A program made the position numbers and the translations under genes. A DNA stretch of 64,000 nt from Plantago ovata (lineage: Eukaryota; Streptophyta; Magnoliopsida; Lamiales; Plantaginaceae): positions 126,143,462-126,207,461 of the forward strand of contig CM051455.1 in assembly GCA_028274465.1 (NCBI GenBank). Direction: 5' to 3'. Every line of letters begins with the position of its first letter. Position 1 is the first letter of the stretch. Positions 21,385 to 34,320 of this stretch are shown one piece after another. The notes under the pieces are model-generated. The model searched no databases, was not told the origin of the DNA, and saw nothing but the letters and a program-made list of their open reading frames with translations.

Positions 21385-24300
21385 CTATCTCTTCTTTCTG
21401 CGGGTACTAGACTTCCCCTTCATTGATCTCCTCTCCATGCCACGAACCTGTGAATAAGAAAGAACATAGGCTGCAAGACCACAGTAGTGAGTAGTGTAAG
21501 AAATATCAGGCGGATCAGGTGGATCAGATATTGCTTGCAACACGTGTTGCTTGCCATCCACTTCGATAGTGCAAGTCCTTTGGTAGATGTCCATTACGGA
21601 GCGTAGTTTAGTCAAGAATGTTCGCCCTAAGAGTATGACATCCCCCGTTCCAGGTGCAGACCCGGCATAACTACAAAATTGGTGTATACAGAAGCTTCAC
21701 CAATCTTGACCAACACATTTTTCACAACGCCTTCGGGTCTCATAAAGGATCCATCCGCCAGTTGCACAATAGCCCATGCTCAGATAGTTTTCCAAGGCTA
21801 CTCTTTTCAAACACATTCAAAGGGAGTATGTTTGAGTAGGATCCCATGTCTAGTGTGCCACGGACATCTTCAAGCTCTCCAATCCCTACCTTAACATCGA
21901 AACTTTTAGGGAGTGGCTCGGGGTCCTCTTGCTCCTCATCACTTCCGTCAGAACCAAGGTCCTTCTCTTCTTCCTTAGCCTGTAGAAGTTCTTCCTTCTT
22001 GCAACACTCGCACTTAGCAACCTTCTTGATGGTGATTTCGTCAGGTAGATCACCAGCTAGTGTAATGGCATTCAACTTCTCAGTATTGCTAGGCAGCTTG
22101 CCTTGCTCCCTACTTGCTCCTCGGTCGATCAACTCTTGCATCTTTTGATGGGAAAGCCTAGTGCTCTCTTCCAACCTATCAATCCTTGCCCTAGTCTTCT
22201 CAGAATCTTCTTCATAACGTTTGAGAAAACTTTGGGTGTGATCAACCATCTTTTGCAAGTTCTCCATCAGTTGAGCCGTCTTCGACTTCGGTGGCTCTTT
22301 CGGAGCGGGGTTTTCGCGGTGATCATTACCATAGTTTAGCCTACTACGGTCTTGGTTAGGGCCATAAGTTTGGTTAGCCGGTGCATATCCTTGATTGTGT
22401 CGGAATCCTCTTCTCCAAAATCCACCTCGAGGATTCCTACCATCTTGTCCGTAGCTAACTTCTTGAGTACCAAACACCGTAGCAAAGGCTTCCTCTTCGC
22501 CTCCTCGAGCCCAGTTGCCGTCGTCATACGCAAGCTCCGATCTACACATATGAGCCCCATGCCCATAGTTCTTGCATATTCGGCATACTTCGTTCGAAAC
22601 TGTTGTTCCAGTGGCGCTCTTAAGGACTTGCTTCAATTCGTTGGTAAAGCACTCGAATTGATCCCCATTCCCCCTATACATAGGGGCTTCTTGAGTCGGT
22701 GGAGCTTCATGTCCACGTCTCCTAACCATCGCTCTTGGGTCCTTGAATTGCGAACCCTTAGCAAACCTTTCAAAACTGCCCAGACGGCTTCTGCGGTTTC
22801 CTCCCAAATATTGTCTCGGCATTGGAAATCCACCACTTGTTGGTTCTCGAAGGTTAGTCCATTGTAGAAGTGTTGGACTAGGTCAGAAAGCTCAAAACCA
22901 TGGTGAGGGCACTTGTTCGTGAGATCTTGGAACCTCTCAAACGCGGTGTAGATGGTCTCATCATAGTCCTGCTTGAATCCAGTGATTTGCGCCTTTAGCG
23001 CGGTAGTCAAGGTGTGAGGGAAGTATTTCTCCATGAAAGCTGAAAAAACCTTCTCCCAAGTGTCTAGTGAGCCTGCTGGTAGAGAATTCAACCATGACTT
23101 GGCTCTGTCGCCAAGTCCCATAGCAAAAACCTTCATCCTCAACTCATTCGTTGTTATTTTAGCTCCGGGTCGTGGGAGTTGGTTGACGAAATCATCGATA
23201 TCGTGCAAGTACTGTAAGAAAATATGGTCAGAGTTACCCCTAGGGTACGCAGCGGAATTTCAAAAATTTTCTTAACATGCAGGTTAATTGATTATGTATA
23301 TGCCGTATATATTTAAACACGTCAATTAGAAGACTAACCTTACCTCCAAAGAAGCTTCCAAGTCTTCGTAATAATCCGGTGTATCTTCTCCTTCGTCGAA
23401 GTCGAAGATATCTGCAATACTTTGATTATCTGCAAGACAATAAAAGTTAGTTTCCAGCTCCTAGAACCTCAACCTTGGTATCCACGGATGAACAACCTAT
23501 CTGAAAGAATGCTAGGATATTCTTTGTGTGACCAAGAAGATGGGGTGGCGATTCCTCCGGCAGGTGGCGCGCGCGTGTGGCTTATAGAGGAGGGGAGAGC
23601 TTTTATTTTCTCTAAGAAAACTGGGTAGAATAATTCTCTAAGAATTTGATTCTTCAACTGTGTGAAAATCTATATCTGAAACTGTGTGTAAAAAGCTCTC
23701 TAATAGTCCACTATATATAGTAGTCTATAGAAGCCTAAAGCATAAGCAATTAGACTTCGTAAAGGAATAAGAATCTAATTCTTATCGCACAAGGAAACCA
23801 ATATCAAGTCTAGATTCATTCCCAATCAAATTAAAACTCATTCAGGAAAATCTAACTTATCCCTTGGACTTCTAATAGAGGAAGGAGTCGAACTCCTTCC
23901 CCTATCCAGCTAACGCGCGCGCGCATCCTAGGGTTCATAGGTGGGTCCCGATTTTGGGACCCACTTATAGTTCTAAGGCTATTCAAACTCCAAGTGGATT
24001 TTGCCCATGTGCATATGTTAATTCTAAATTAACATATCCTTTCAAATCAAACCTCCGTTATATTTCTAAAATATAATCTTTAATTGTATTTACATAAAAT
24101 ACAATTAATTAGCCAATTCAATTAATAATTCCAAATCATTAATTGAGCCACTAAATATTATAATTAATTCCAAATCAATTATAATCCATCAATCACAATT
24201 AATTCCAAATTAATTGCGATTCCATCTTCAAGGATATTCTGATAGGCTGAATCACAACATAGTGTGACCCATAGGGCCTCATCGTATTAAGCAAGTCCTA

Positions 24301-25600
24301 GACTAGGCAACATGGAATTCCTAGACGGTTCCATTTGCAATATTAATACATGAGGACGTTTGAGAGGTTTCTCAAAGCTAACCCTTTCGTTGCGAAGTCT
24401 GTTGCGCTCAACGCGGCGATGGTAACGTCCCATCATCTGACTTGCTCGAATGTATCTAGGATCGATGAAGTGTCTATCCCAATAATACATCCACGGGCGT
24501 CTTCAGTGAGTTGCATGGTGAATCCAATATCTATTATGACCATCATAATAATATTGATACGTTGGCCAGCGGTTTTACCATCACAACTATGAACGACAAT
24601 GAGCAGTGCTCTCCTGTGCTACACTTGAGAGATGAATCCTTCACAGAATCACTTATCATCCCCATTTGTATGTAGCCATAATCCTGGATCGTGTCTTAGG
24701 TCAACTGCTTATTCAGAGCTGACATCAAAGGGTCCACCAAGGATATGGGGCAACAAATGTGATGATAAAGTCCTGTAAGTCCAAAGGACGACTGGCATCA
24801 CTTCGACAACTCACCAGTTCCCATAGACACTTCGGTGTAGAGTATACATCGATGGGAGTGTCCGGTGGGTACTTCCATTGTTCGATAAAGCTTCTTCGAA
24901 CAAGTATGTGCAATTATGGGAACGTTTCTCGATTGTCCAACAATCCGTTCCGTGGCCGTGGGATCGGCTCACACTTGCTCCAACAAGTATAACCTCCACG
25001 CATACTAGTCTTGTCTGGTTCATTCAGACCCCTACATCCGAGATGAACCTCGACTAGGGAGAGTTTGGGTTAGATGATAACTCACATAGCTCCCACTATC
25101 TGTGTGATCGGTCATTTATCCGAGGGGACATGTTTAATATCAATACAGACAGTAATAGAGATATGACATGCTGCATGCCCGGTGTAATATAAATATGAAA
25201 GCGATACTCAATAGTAAAATGCAACAAACATATATTATATTACGTTGACCTGTGTAATAGTACATATATGCCCTCTATAAGGGCACCATACCCTTAGTAA
25301 GGACTGTCTCTAGGACATATACACTATCATGTACCCCATCACATCTTCCCTTGATAAGCCATAGAGCCTCGGAAGTTGTTGGAATGCGTGGTTCTGATTT
25401 CCAGATCTCGGGTTGCAGACGAAAGAACAATCGCCGGTCCCCTCATACGATCCTTGGTGGGTTGAACCCATGCTTTCAGTGGTATCCTCTATTTCCTCTA
25501 GTGCACGCCTTTGAAGTAGTCGCCTTCTTTGGTGGTAGACTCTGTCGATCTCAGCAATTGAATCAGCAAGCGGTGTTCCTTTAGATCGTGTATGTGGCAT
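21385..25600 (-). pseudogene. Gag-protease of element 2 (type B)
   Basis: Capsid polyprotein with aspartic protease, start near 25600 (MPHTRSKG), stop at 21385. From the N-terminus: a basic segment (RVYHQRRR), the gag domain (AMGLGDRAKSWLNSLPAGSLDTWEKV), a CX2CX4HX4C zinc knuckle (CRICKNYGHGAHMC, near 22540-22580), a coiled segment, the protease region and a C-terminal tail. Damage: a deletion and frameshift in the N-terminal part, the 2.1 kb solo LTR at 23213-25329, a frameshift near 22800 and one near 21775. The protease triplet reads DMG where elements 5 and 6 have DTG. No pol follows. Confidence 0.85.
23213..25329 (-). mobile_element. Solo LTR inside gag of element 2
   Basis: 2117 bp, beginning tgtaag and ending actatca, inserted between gcaagtac and gtacccc. 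The uninterrupted site is seen in element 5 near 36100. The flanks agtac and tgtac match in 4 of 5 bases. The right end equals the repeat at 1-631. It has no primer-binding site, polypurine tract or coding region, so a solo LTR (minus, TG…CA) is the best reading. The small open frames inside are not supported. Confidence 0.7.
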
Positions 25601-25724
25601 ACACTATCTGTAACAGACTAGGAAAGCAGTATCAGAGAGAGATTAAAAACGAAAACTAAAACTAATAGAATTAGGAATTGAATGCTGAAAATATAAACAA
25701 ATTAAACAGAAAAAAGGAGTATAG

Positions 25725-25742
25725 TCCCCGGCAACGGCGCCA
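25725..25742 (-). promoter_or_regulatory. tRNA-Asp primer-binding site, element 2
   Basis: Same 18-base site as in element 1, three bases (ATT) from the 5' LTR. Confidence 0.92.
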
Positions 25743-25745
25743 ATT

Positions 25746-27058
25746 TGATGAACACGGATTTTTCGGGTCCAGGTTCAGCAAATAAATTTGTTATTAGGCC
25801 AAAGGCAATCCACAACTACAACGAAAACCGTAGTGTAGCAGTAGAATGACTCGAGTGTCGTTCTCTCACGACTATAACTAGCTTTATCTATTTAACTAGA
25901 GAATATAAAAACAGCAGACGTAATAGCAAGGAGTTTTTCTAACATATAATGGAGATTGGTGATAGTATGATCCTTCAAAGCATAACGGGTCAATAATCAT
26001 GCGTAAATTCCTCGGTCTTGCATGGAGATCTTTGATCAATCTAATGTCCTGCTGCAATTATTAAGCACTACGAAGATAAAGATACCGACAAGTCAATCAC
26101 TATTGTCCTATTGTGTTCCGTAATTATTCAACACTACAAAGATATAGATGCGTATAGGTCGACGAGGGTCCAATTGTGCATAATAATTAATACAACATAC
26201 GAGAATTTAGGCTGAGCCTGATCAACGAAATAAAGCAATAACACGGAGTATAATGCGCGATATAGCCATTAGCATGATTATCTCCCCTTCGCTAAGAATT
26301 CACATACTACCACCAACGATAAGTTTAGCTACTCATAATAGGCATGCAATCAACAGAAATCATAGAAGAAAACATGTTGAAAGATATAAAAAATAAGTAG
26401 AATAAACTGTAAGATACAATGTTACCGAAGGTTGTCAGTCTCCGAAGAATTGCGATCCTACAAGCTCCAAACTGCTATGAAAAAGTATCTCCTAAGCTAC
26501 GGACCCCCAGAACAGGCTCTGGGAAGTCCCTACCTAAAACTACAGAGAAAGGTGAGAGAGAAGGTCTGGAAAAGTATGAATTTCGGAGAAAATCTGATCA
26601 ACTATATATAGGCCTCGAATAAGTGTGGGGCGGTTCGCCCCACACACCGAGCGGTTCGCCCGGTGTGAGGCGGTTCGCCCCACGTCCTGGGCGGTTCGCC
26701 CGGGAGTATTTTTCGCGGAATTCCGCATTTTCGACGCGTTTTTGGATTTCTTCCCCTTTTCGGACTCGGTTTCTGACTTCTAGTCGCCTTCTAACCTCCA
26801 GATTCGACCCCTAGACTCCAAATCCTATCCGGAAACCTTCAGATACTCCAAATAGGCTTCTGGAACACCAATTCCTTGTCAACTTCAATATAATTGCCCG
26901 GAAATCCTCGATTTTCAACCAAAACCTGTAAAATAAAATCTAAAGGGAAACGTGACACTATTCTAATAAAATGCACTAAAATATAGCTAAATTAACATAG
27001 GGGATAGCTAAAATAGGTGAAAAAGACTCAAATGAAAGTGTAAAATACACATTCATCA
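25746..27058 (-). repeat. 5' LTR of element 2
   Basis: 1313 bp, TGATGA…TCATCA, matching 4105-5416. TATATATA at 26603-26610 and a palindrome tract at 26626-26702. Confidence 0.93.
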
Positions 27059-27974
27059 TCCGCCTGGGAGGTTCCGACAGTCAACTATATATATTTGTAA
27101 AGTTGCGAATTTTCATATCCGAGATCATAATTTTGCAGACATAAACCCTAGAGTTTGTTCTGGGTTTTCTTTCACTTAGAACTACTTTATCTTAGCAATT
27201 TGGAGCACCAAGGTAGAGATTTGGACATCTTTTGATCTCACCTCGCTAGAAACTTGTGAGTTTAGCAATTCACCGGAGATTGACAACCCTCGGTGGTAAC
27301 TTTGTATCTCACCTTTTTCATACTCTATCTTTCAATTCAATTATGTTTTCATCTATGATTGCTATTGTTGATCTTGATTTCGATATGAGTAGCTAAATTT
27401 CTAGTTCGTGATAGTATGTAAATTCATAACTAGGGTTCATATTGTGCATGATTGAGTTTCTGAGTCTTTTACTTGTATAATTGTTTTATTCGATTCTTTG
27501 ATCCGACTAAGCCAATATCTTCGTATAAAAGAGTTAGAAACACTAGGACAATCCAAGATCATCGATTCAATAATTATAATTATCAAGTACTGCTTGAACT
27601 AAGCCTGACAACCTTAGCCAAGTATTAGTATAGATAGGAAGCTTTTAAGTACATGTCTACAAATCTGTGTTTTGGTGTTTGTTAATTCGAATTGCTTTTA
27701 AAGCAGTACATGTTGCACTTTCATGCATAATTAGAACCCGATGCTTAGAATGAGCATTACTATCACCAGCTCTCGTTATATATTGTTAAGTTAAGTTAAG
27801 TTAGATTTGTTTTCTGAATTTATATTAGTTATTGTAGTTAAAGCTAGTTAAGTCCCTAGAGATCGACACTCGAGGTCATCTTACCTCTGCACTACGTGTT
27901 TTGTGTAGTTGTGAGTTGCCCTTTGGCTAAAACAAATTTATTTGATTGTTCGAGTCTGACAATCTCGTTCATCA

Positions 27975-28371
27975 GGTTCGACCAGCATAGGTACCGACCA
28001 AAATGAAGGGGTCGCCCTTCAAGAAAGCTCACTAATGATAATCTGACAAAGTGGACTCAGAAGCATCCCTAGGGAGAGGACCACCCTGAGTGGTCGATCG
28101 AGGAACTTACGTTAAGGAAATACCCTCAAGAGACAGGCAAAGCACTACTCGAGCGGTGGATCCTGAGGTAGGGCTCAAGCACCTGGGTCGACCACAGCTG
28201 GTCGGTCCCTAGGTGGCCCACCTGCCAGAAGGATCCATTAGTCTCGAAATGTCCAGAATGCCCTCTAAACCCTAGGTCAGATGTTTGGGTCAAAGCCCAT
28301 GGACCTCCTTAATGGGCTTGGGCCAAAGGAGACTTCAATCTCAGACGGACACTTGTCACTATTAGGAAACT
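27975..28371 (+). repeat. Right part of a split unclassified repeat
   Basis: Follows the solo LTR and precedes the Sirevirus. It is GC-richer than its surroundings with no open frame of note. Phrases such as aatgggcttgggccaaagg resemble the U3 part of plant gypsy LTRs. It probably continues 3361-3452. Confidence 0.35.
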
Positions 28372-29927
28372 TGTAATTTTGATAAGCAATTAACCATGCT
28401 AAATTAAGGAAAGTCCAGTAACTAGTACTCTTAAGGTCCATAGGATTTTAGAATTTTAAAGGAAATTGTAAAAGAGGAACGTTTGCCGAAGACTTAGAGT
28501 AGGTGCTAGATAGGTTGGTTTTACCGCTTATGATGTATCTTGTTTTCTGAAAAGAAATACAACCTATTGAAGCATTTGCTGATGATGTACTTTGTTATAC
28601 AAACAAACTATTGAAGCATTTAGAACCGCTCAGAATCTTGAAGATTTCGAAGACTGAAGACTAGAAGATTTCTGAAGACTGGTATCTACAAAGGTACATG
28701 TTGCTCAGAAAGTGGAAACTTCAGCAACAACTTGCATAAGTGAAAATCTATACGACAGAGTAGGTTGTGCTTGCTGAAACTGAGACTGACCACTTGCTGA
28801 TGGAACATATGTGACCTCTTGCTGAAAGTACTTGTATTTGCGTTCCAATGTTACTGTTTGAATTTCATTCAAAAGAGCATTAAATGCAAAGCAAGCACGC
28901 GAAGGACATGAAGACTAGAAGACAAACAAGGACGCTGCTGAAAGTACAAAAGCAAGATAGCGACATTTTAAGGAACAAAAGCCTTAGAATTTGAAATTCA
29001 AACGGCTACTTATTTCACTATAAATAGAGGTCATCCGGCAAATTGTTGAAGTGTGTCAACAACGTGATCATACTCTCACTTGTTCTTAAACTCACATACC
29101 CTTCAATACTCTTACTGCCATTGATCCGTTCCAAGACTTAAAGCTTGAAAAAGCTACTTGTGAAGAAGTAGAATTTACACGACTAAGTAATTAGTTAAGT
29201 GTTCTTTCTTTCTTTCGAACAAGAACAAGTCTTGACACCAGAAACAATCAAACTTGTTTACTGCAAAGTATTCAAAGTTTTGTTTCTAAGATTACTTGTT
29301 GTAACTGAATAAGTTATAATTAAGTTATCTCATCCCAAACCTCTCTAACTGAAAATACACCCTTTCAGGCGTGATATTCAGGGGGAACTTAATCTAGCAT
29401 AGTGTTGCTGATTAAAAGTACCAAGTTTGGTGGAGAACAAGGTTACGTTCTCTAGTTAGGTTGGAGACAAAGCAAGTGTGCTTTGGTTTCTGTTTGGATC
29501 GCTCTAGATAGGTGTTGTAAGGAACCTCAAACTTATCTTAGTGGATTCAGTCCTAGAAAGGACAAAGTGGATTAGTTGAGAGATTACGCCACTCTCAGAT
29601 ACCACTATAAAAGTGTTTGTGTGATTTACTTACTGTACTTGGTTTTCAGCAACTCATATCTATCTGTACATAGTCACTCACATCACTTGCTGAAACCTTC
29701 ATTTACTGAAAAAACACTTATTGTATCAAAGACTTCCGCTCTCTGATTTTAAGTATCAGCAAACCTATTTACTATGAAGTAACTTGCGCTTGCTGAGAAA
29801 GTTAAGTATCAGCAAACTCATTATTGTAAAGTAATAAGCACTTGCTGAGAAAGTTTTTAAACGACGAAAGTTTGAAAAGACTATTCACCCCCCCCTAGTC
29901 TTTTCTTGTTGTTTAAAGGGACCAACA
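28372..29927 (+). repeat. 5' LTR of the Sirevirus (start uncertain)
   Basis: Ends …gggaccaaca two bases before the primer-binding site. It contains TATAAATAG (29019-29027) and many copies of the word cttgctgaa. The start cannot be fixed without the 3' LTR. Confidence 0.65.
29019..29027 (+). promoter_or_regulatory. TATA box of the Sirevirus LTR
   Basis: TATAAATAG, about 1.0 kb upstream of the gag ATG. Confidence 0.7.
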
Positions 29928-29929
29928 AG

Positions 29930-29941
29930 TGGTATCAGAGC
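29930..29941 (+). promoter_or_regulatory. Initiator tRNA-Met primer-binding site
   Basis: TGGTATCAGAGC, the standard copia site complementary to the 3' end of plant initiator tRNA-Met, two bases after the LTR. Confidence 0.95.
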
Positions 29942-30132
29942 TGGAGGTTCTTTAACCTTCAGCACCGAACCTATATCCCCTTAGGTGCTTTCCGTAAATC
30001 ACTCTCACTTGATCAGTTTGGTAGTGCTTTGCTGACAGGATGTCTTTAGGAGATGCTCCCTTGCTGAAGCTGGAAAATTATAAAAAATGGCGAAACAACA
30101 TGATGCTACATCTTGAGGCCATTAGTGATGAG

Positions 30133-30137
30133 ATGGT
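30133..30137. repeat. TSD of element 5, left copy (atggt)
   Basis: Identical to 37875-37879; removing one copy restores the gag frame. Confidence 0.95.
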
Positions 30138-31408
30138 TGATGAACGCGGATGTCGTGCTCCGGATTCAGTCAAATAAATTTGTATTTAGCCAAAGGCAAT
30201 CCACAACTACAACAAAAACCGTAGTGTAGCAGTAGAATGACTCGAGTGTCGTTCTCTCAGGACTATAACTAGCATTATCTATTTAACAAGAGAATATAAA
30301 ACAGCAGACAGATAGCAATAGGGGGTTTCTAGCAGATAATGGAGATTGGTGATAGTATGGTCCTTCTTAACATAACGGGTCGATAATCATGCATAAATTC
30401 CTCGGTCTTGCATAGAGATCTTTGAATCAATCTAGTGTCCTGTTGCAAGTATTAAGCACTACGAAGATAATTTGGTCTGACTAGTCAATCACGATTGTCC
30501 TAATGTGTTCCGTAATTATTCAACACTACAAAGATAATTGGTCTGATGGTCGACTAGTGTCCAATTGTGCATAATAATCAATACAACATACGAGAATTTT
30601 GGTTACAACTGATCAACGAAATAAAGCAATGACACGGAGTATAATGCGCGATATAGCAATTAGCATGATTATCTTCCCTTCGCTAAGAATTCACATACTA
30701 CCACCAACGATAAGTTTAGCTACTCATAATAAGCATGCAATCAACAGAAATCATAGAAGAAAACATGTTGAAAGAATATAAAATAAGTAGAATAAAACTG
30801 TAAGATACAAAGTTACGAAGGTTGTCAATCTCCGGATTATTGCGGTCCTACGAGCTCCAAACTGCTATGAAAAAGTATCCCTATGCTACAGAACTCCCAG
30901 GACAGGCCCCGGGAAGTTCCTACCTAAAACTATAGAGAGAGGTGAGAGACAAGGTCTGGAAAGATATGATTTTCGGAGAGAAAACTGAGCATTATATATA
31001 GGCCCCGAATAAAACACGGGGCGGTTCGCCGCAGGTTGGGGCGGTTCGCCCCCCGACTTATTCGCGGAATTCCGCGTTTTTCGACGTGGTTTTGGATTTC
31101 TTCACCTTTTCGGACTCGGTTTCTGACTTTTAGTGGCCTTCTAACCTCCAGATTCGACCCCTAGACTCCAAATCCTATCCGGAAACCTTCAGATACTCCA
31201 AATAGGCTTCTAGAACACCAATTCCTTGTCAACTTCAATATAATTGCCCGGAAATCCCCGAATTTCAACCAAAACCTGTAAAATAAAATCTAAAGGGAAA
31301 CGTGACACTATTCTAATAAAATATACTAAAATATAGCTAAATTAACATAGAGGATAGCTAAAATAGGTGAAAAAGACTCGAATGAAAGTGTAAAATACAC
31401 ATTCATCA
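30138..31408 (-). repeat. 3' LTR of element 5
   Basis: 1271 bp, TGATGA…TCATCA, matching 36603-37874. Confidence 0.95.
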
Positions 31409-34320
31409 AACTCCCCAAACCGAACCTTTGCTTGTCCTCAAGCAACTAAGCTAGACTCTAATACAAAAACATGCAAGACACAAAATGGAGTTTCATGCCA
31501 AATAAAATGAACTATTCTACTGAATCTATCAAATAACATATGAACAAAAACCATATAAATCAAAGCATGAATATAAGCTGAAGAATACCTCGATTGACTT
31601 ATACACATCCACATAAGCACTTATGTCAAGACAAGATAGTCTCTTGTAACATTCTCTACCTGGACCTAGTCAGTGACGACGTAATGATGCATGCTAAGAT
31701 ACGAATGGTTGCCCCGTGCCTATGAAACTGAGGACTTACTGCTGTTCCACCATGTTAAGACTTTCCCTCAAAAGAGGTCGAACCAGTACTGGCTCTCATC
31801 AAACGAAGGAGGGTTCCCTATAAAAGATAACTCTCCCCTATTCTACCCATCTCTCAAGTAAAGTCTTAAGCTATTCACCACTTTCTGAATGGCAGGACGA
31901 GGGTAGTCTAGAACAGATGACACTCAAGACAAAAAAGATAAAAGATAAAAACACGATTGCGAACATTACAAAAATGGAAAAGACTCAACACTTTGCTAAA
32001 ATGCTATTTGGCTTTCCTTTTTTGGACCCTTCTTTGCTTTTTTTTTTTTTTGGGTCTTTTCTTTTTTTTCTTTTTTCTGGAATTTTTCTTTTTTTTTTTT
32101 GATTTTTCTAGCCAGCAGTAGCATGACAAAAAGAGAAACAAAGAGACTCACACGACTTCCCCAAACCTATTCGAAAGAATAGGTTGGAGCACAAAAATTA
32201 CGGAAAAGGAAAATAAACTCACGATACGAAAATGAAAAACAGAAACAAGTCTAATGACGGTGTAACCCCCTCCCCAAACCTATTCGGAAGAATAGGTTAT
32301 AAACAAAGGATCACACAACCTCACACTACCTCCTTCCTAGGCATTTAGCAATCTCAAAGCATGGTGAAGACTTGTTGCCTTTTAGGTACATAATTACTCG
32401 GGAAACAACCATAAGACCCTAACATGCATCATCCTATTATAAAGGCCTTCGTGAACCGCAGTAGAGAAAACACCACTAAGTGATGTCGAGACTACCAAGC
32501 TTAACTAAGTGCAATACATAAATGTGACAAGCCAAGCGAGAGAAACCTCAAACAAATTCATAGAGATGAAGCATACGATTAAAGGCATAGTTAGTTGATC
32601 TACCCAATAAAAAAGTTCAAAAAATTCGGCAATAAAACTCCATATAAAACTTGCAAAAACTATCCTAGGAAAGCGGTAAACGTGCAAATGCAAAAATTTC
32701 ACGAGTTTTTCATAAGCAAGATAAGTATAGAGATAACCAGCGATAACCTCCTCCCCAAACCTGAACGTCGTCGCTGTCCCGAACGCCGAAAAGTGGATCC
32801 AAGCTGAAAGCTAATGCTTGTATAAGTGACCTATAATACTCAATCAAACTCGTGAGATAAAATCTAAAGCGGTAAAGAAAGCGATAAAATTCCGGGTTGC
32901 CTCCCGGATAGCGTCATTGTTTAAAGTCTTTGACTCGACTCCTGTATGCGCCTATCTCTTCTTTTTGCGGGTACTAGGCTTTCCCTTCATTGATCTCCTT
33001 TCCATGCCACGACCTGTGATAAGAAAGAATATAGGCTGCAAAGACCACAGTAGGGGTGTGAAGTAAATAAAGGCTTGGTTCAGGTGGATCATTAGGGCTT
33101 GCAACACGGTTGCTTGCCCTCCCCTGAGGTGGCAATTCTTTGGTAGATGTCCATCACGGAGCGTAGTTTAGTAAGAAAGAACGTTTTCCCTAAGAGTCTG
33201 ACATCCCCCGTACCAGGTGCGCTGCGGCATATAACTACAAAATTGGTNNNNNNNNNNNNNNNNNNNNNNNNNNNNNNNNNNNNNNNNNNNNNNNNNNNNN
33301 NNNNNNNNNNNNNNNNNNNNNNNNNNNNNNNNNNNNNNNNNNNNNNNGCTATTTGGCTTCCTTTTTTGGACCCTTCTTTGCTTTTTTTTTTTTTTTGGGT
33401 TTTTCTTTTTTTTCTTTTTTCTGGGAATTTTTCTTTTTTTTTTTTGCTTTTTTCTAGAGCAGTAGCCTGACAAAAAGAGAAACAAAGAGACTCACACGAC
33501 TCCCAAACCATTCGAAAGAATAGGTTGGGCCAAAAATTAAGGAAAAAAACTAAACTCACGATACGAAAATGAAAAACAGAAACACGTCTAATGACGGTGT
33601 ACCCCCCTCCCCAAACCTATTCGGAGAATAGGTATACAAAAGGATTACAAACCTCACACTACCTCCTTCCTAGGCATTTAGCAATCTCAAAGCATGGTGA
33701 AGACTTGTTGCCTCTTAGGTACATAATTACTCGGGAAACAACCATTAAGACCCTAACATGCATCATCCTATTATAAAGGCCTTCGTGAACCGCAGTAGTA
33801 GAGAAAACACCACTAAGTGATGTCGAGACTACCAAGCTTAACTAAGTGCAATACATAAATGTGACAAGCCAAGCGAGAAAAACCTCCAACAATTCATAAG
33901 AGTGAAGCATACGATTAAAGGCATAGTTAGTTGATCTACCCAATAAAAAAGTTCAAAAAATTCGGCAATAAACTCCTATAAAACTTGCAAAAACTATCCT
34001 AGGAAAGCCGGTAAACGTGCAAATGCAAAAATTTCACGAGTTTTTCATAAGCAAGATAAGTATAGAGATAACCAGCGATAACCTCCTCCCCAAACCTGAA
34101 CGTCGTCGCTCGTCCCGAACGCCGAAAGTGGATCCAAGCTGAAAGCTAATGCTTGTATAAGTGGACCTATAATACTCAATCAAACTCGTGAGATAAAATC
34201 TAAAGCGGTAAAGAAAGCGATAAAATTCCGGGTTGCCTCCGGATAGCGTCATTGTTTAAAGTCTTTGACTCGACTCCTGTATGCGCCTATCTCTTCTTTT
34301 GCGGGTACTAGGCTTTCCCT
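31409..34320 (-). other. 3' noncoding region of element 5 (partly duplicated)
   Basis: No supported gene. Holds the polypurine-adjacent hairpin (31428-31445), two family hairpins (32164-32185, 32277-32298), T-rich tracts, and the post-gag hairpin 32892-32907. 32003-33247 and 33348-34582 are the two sides of a gap overlap, so most of this appears twice. Confidence 0.75.
33248..33347. other. Assembly gap, 100 N
   Basis: 100 N. The sequence before it (to 33247) matches up to 34582, and the sequence after it (from 33348) matches from 32003. The overlap is about 1.24 kb, with many indels near the gap edges. Confidence 0.95.

Larger units (their letters stand above)
4105..27058 (-). mobile_element. 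Element 2: non-autonomous Athila-like Ty3/gypsy
   Basis: Bounded by LTRs 4105-5416 and 25746-27058 and the TSD tccgc. The primer-binding site lies beside the right LTR, so it reads leftward. Without the nested element 1 and the solo LTR 23213-25329 it is about 8.4 kb. It encodes gag-protease and carries a degenerate third-ORF region with a possible intron. No reverse transcriptase, RNase H or integrase is present, so mobilisation must have been in trans. It sits inside the solo family-3 LTR. Confidence 0.9.
3729..27974 (+). mobile_element. Solo Athila-like LTR (family 3), split by element 2
   Basis: The LTR reads 3729-4104 and resumes at 27064 after element 2 and its TSD, ending …cgttcatca at 27974; about 1287 bp in all. 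Neither a primer-binding site nor a polypurine tract adjoins it, so it is a solo LTR left by LTR-LTR recombination. It matches the inverted copy 651-1924 along its length. A GC palindrome tract (about 4018-4104 and 27059-27070) sits upstream of a TATA-like stretch at about 27085. Confidence 0.8.
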
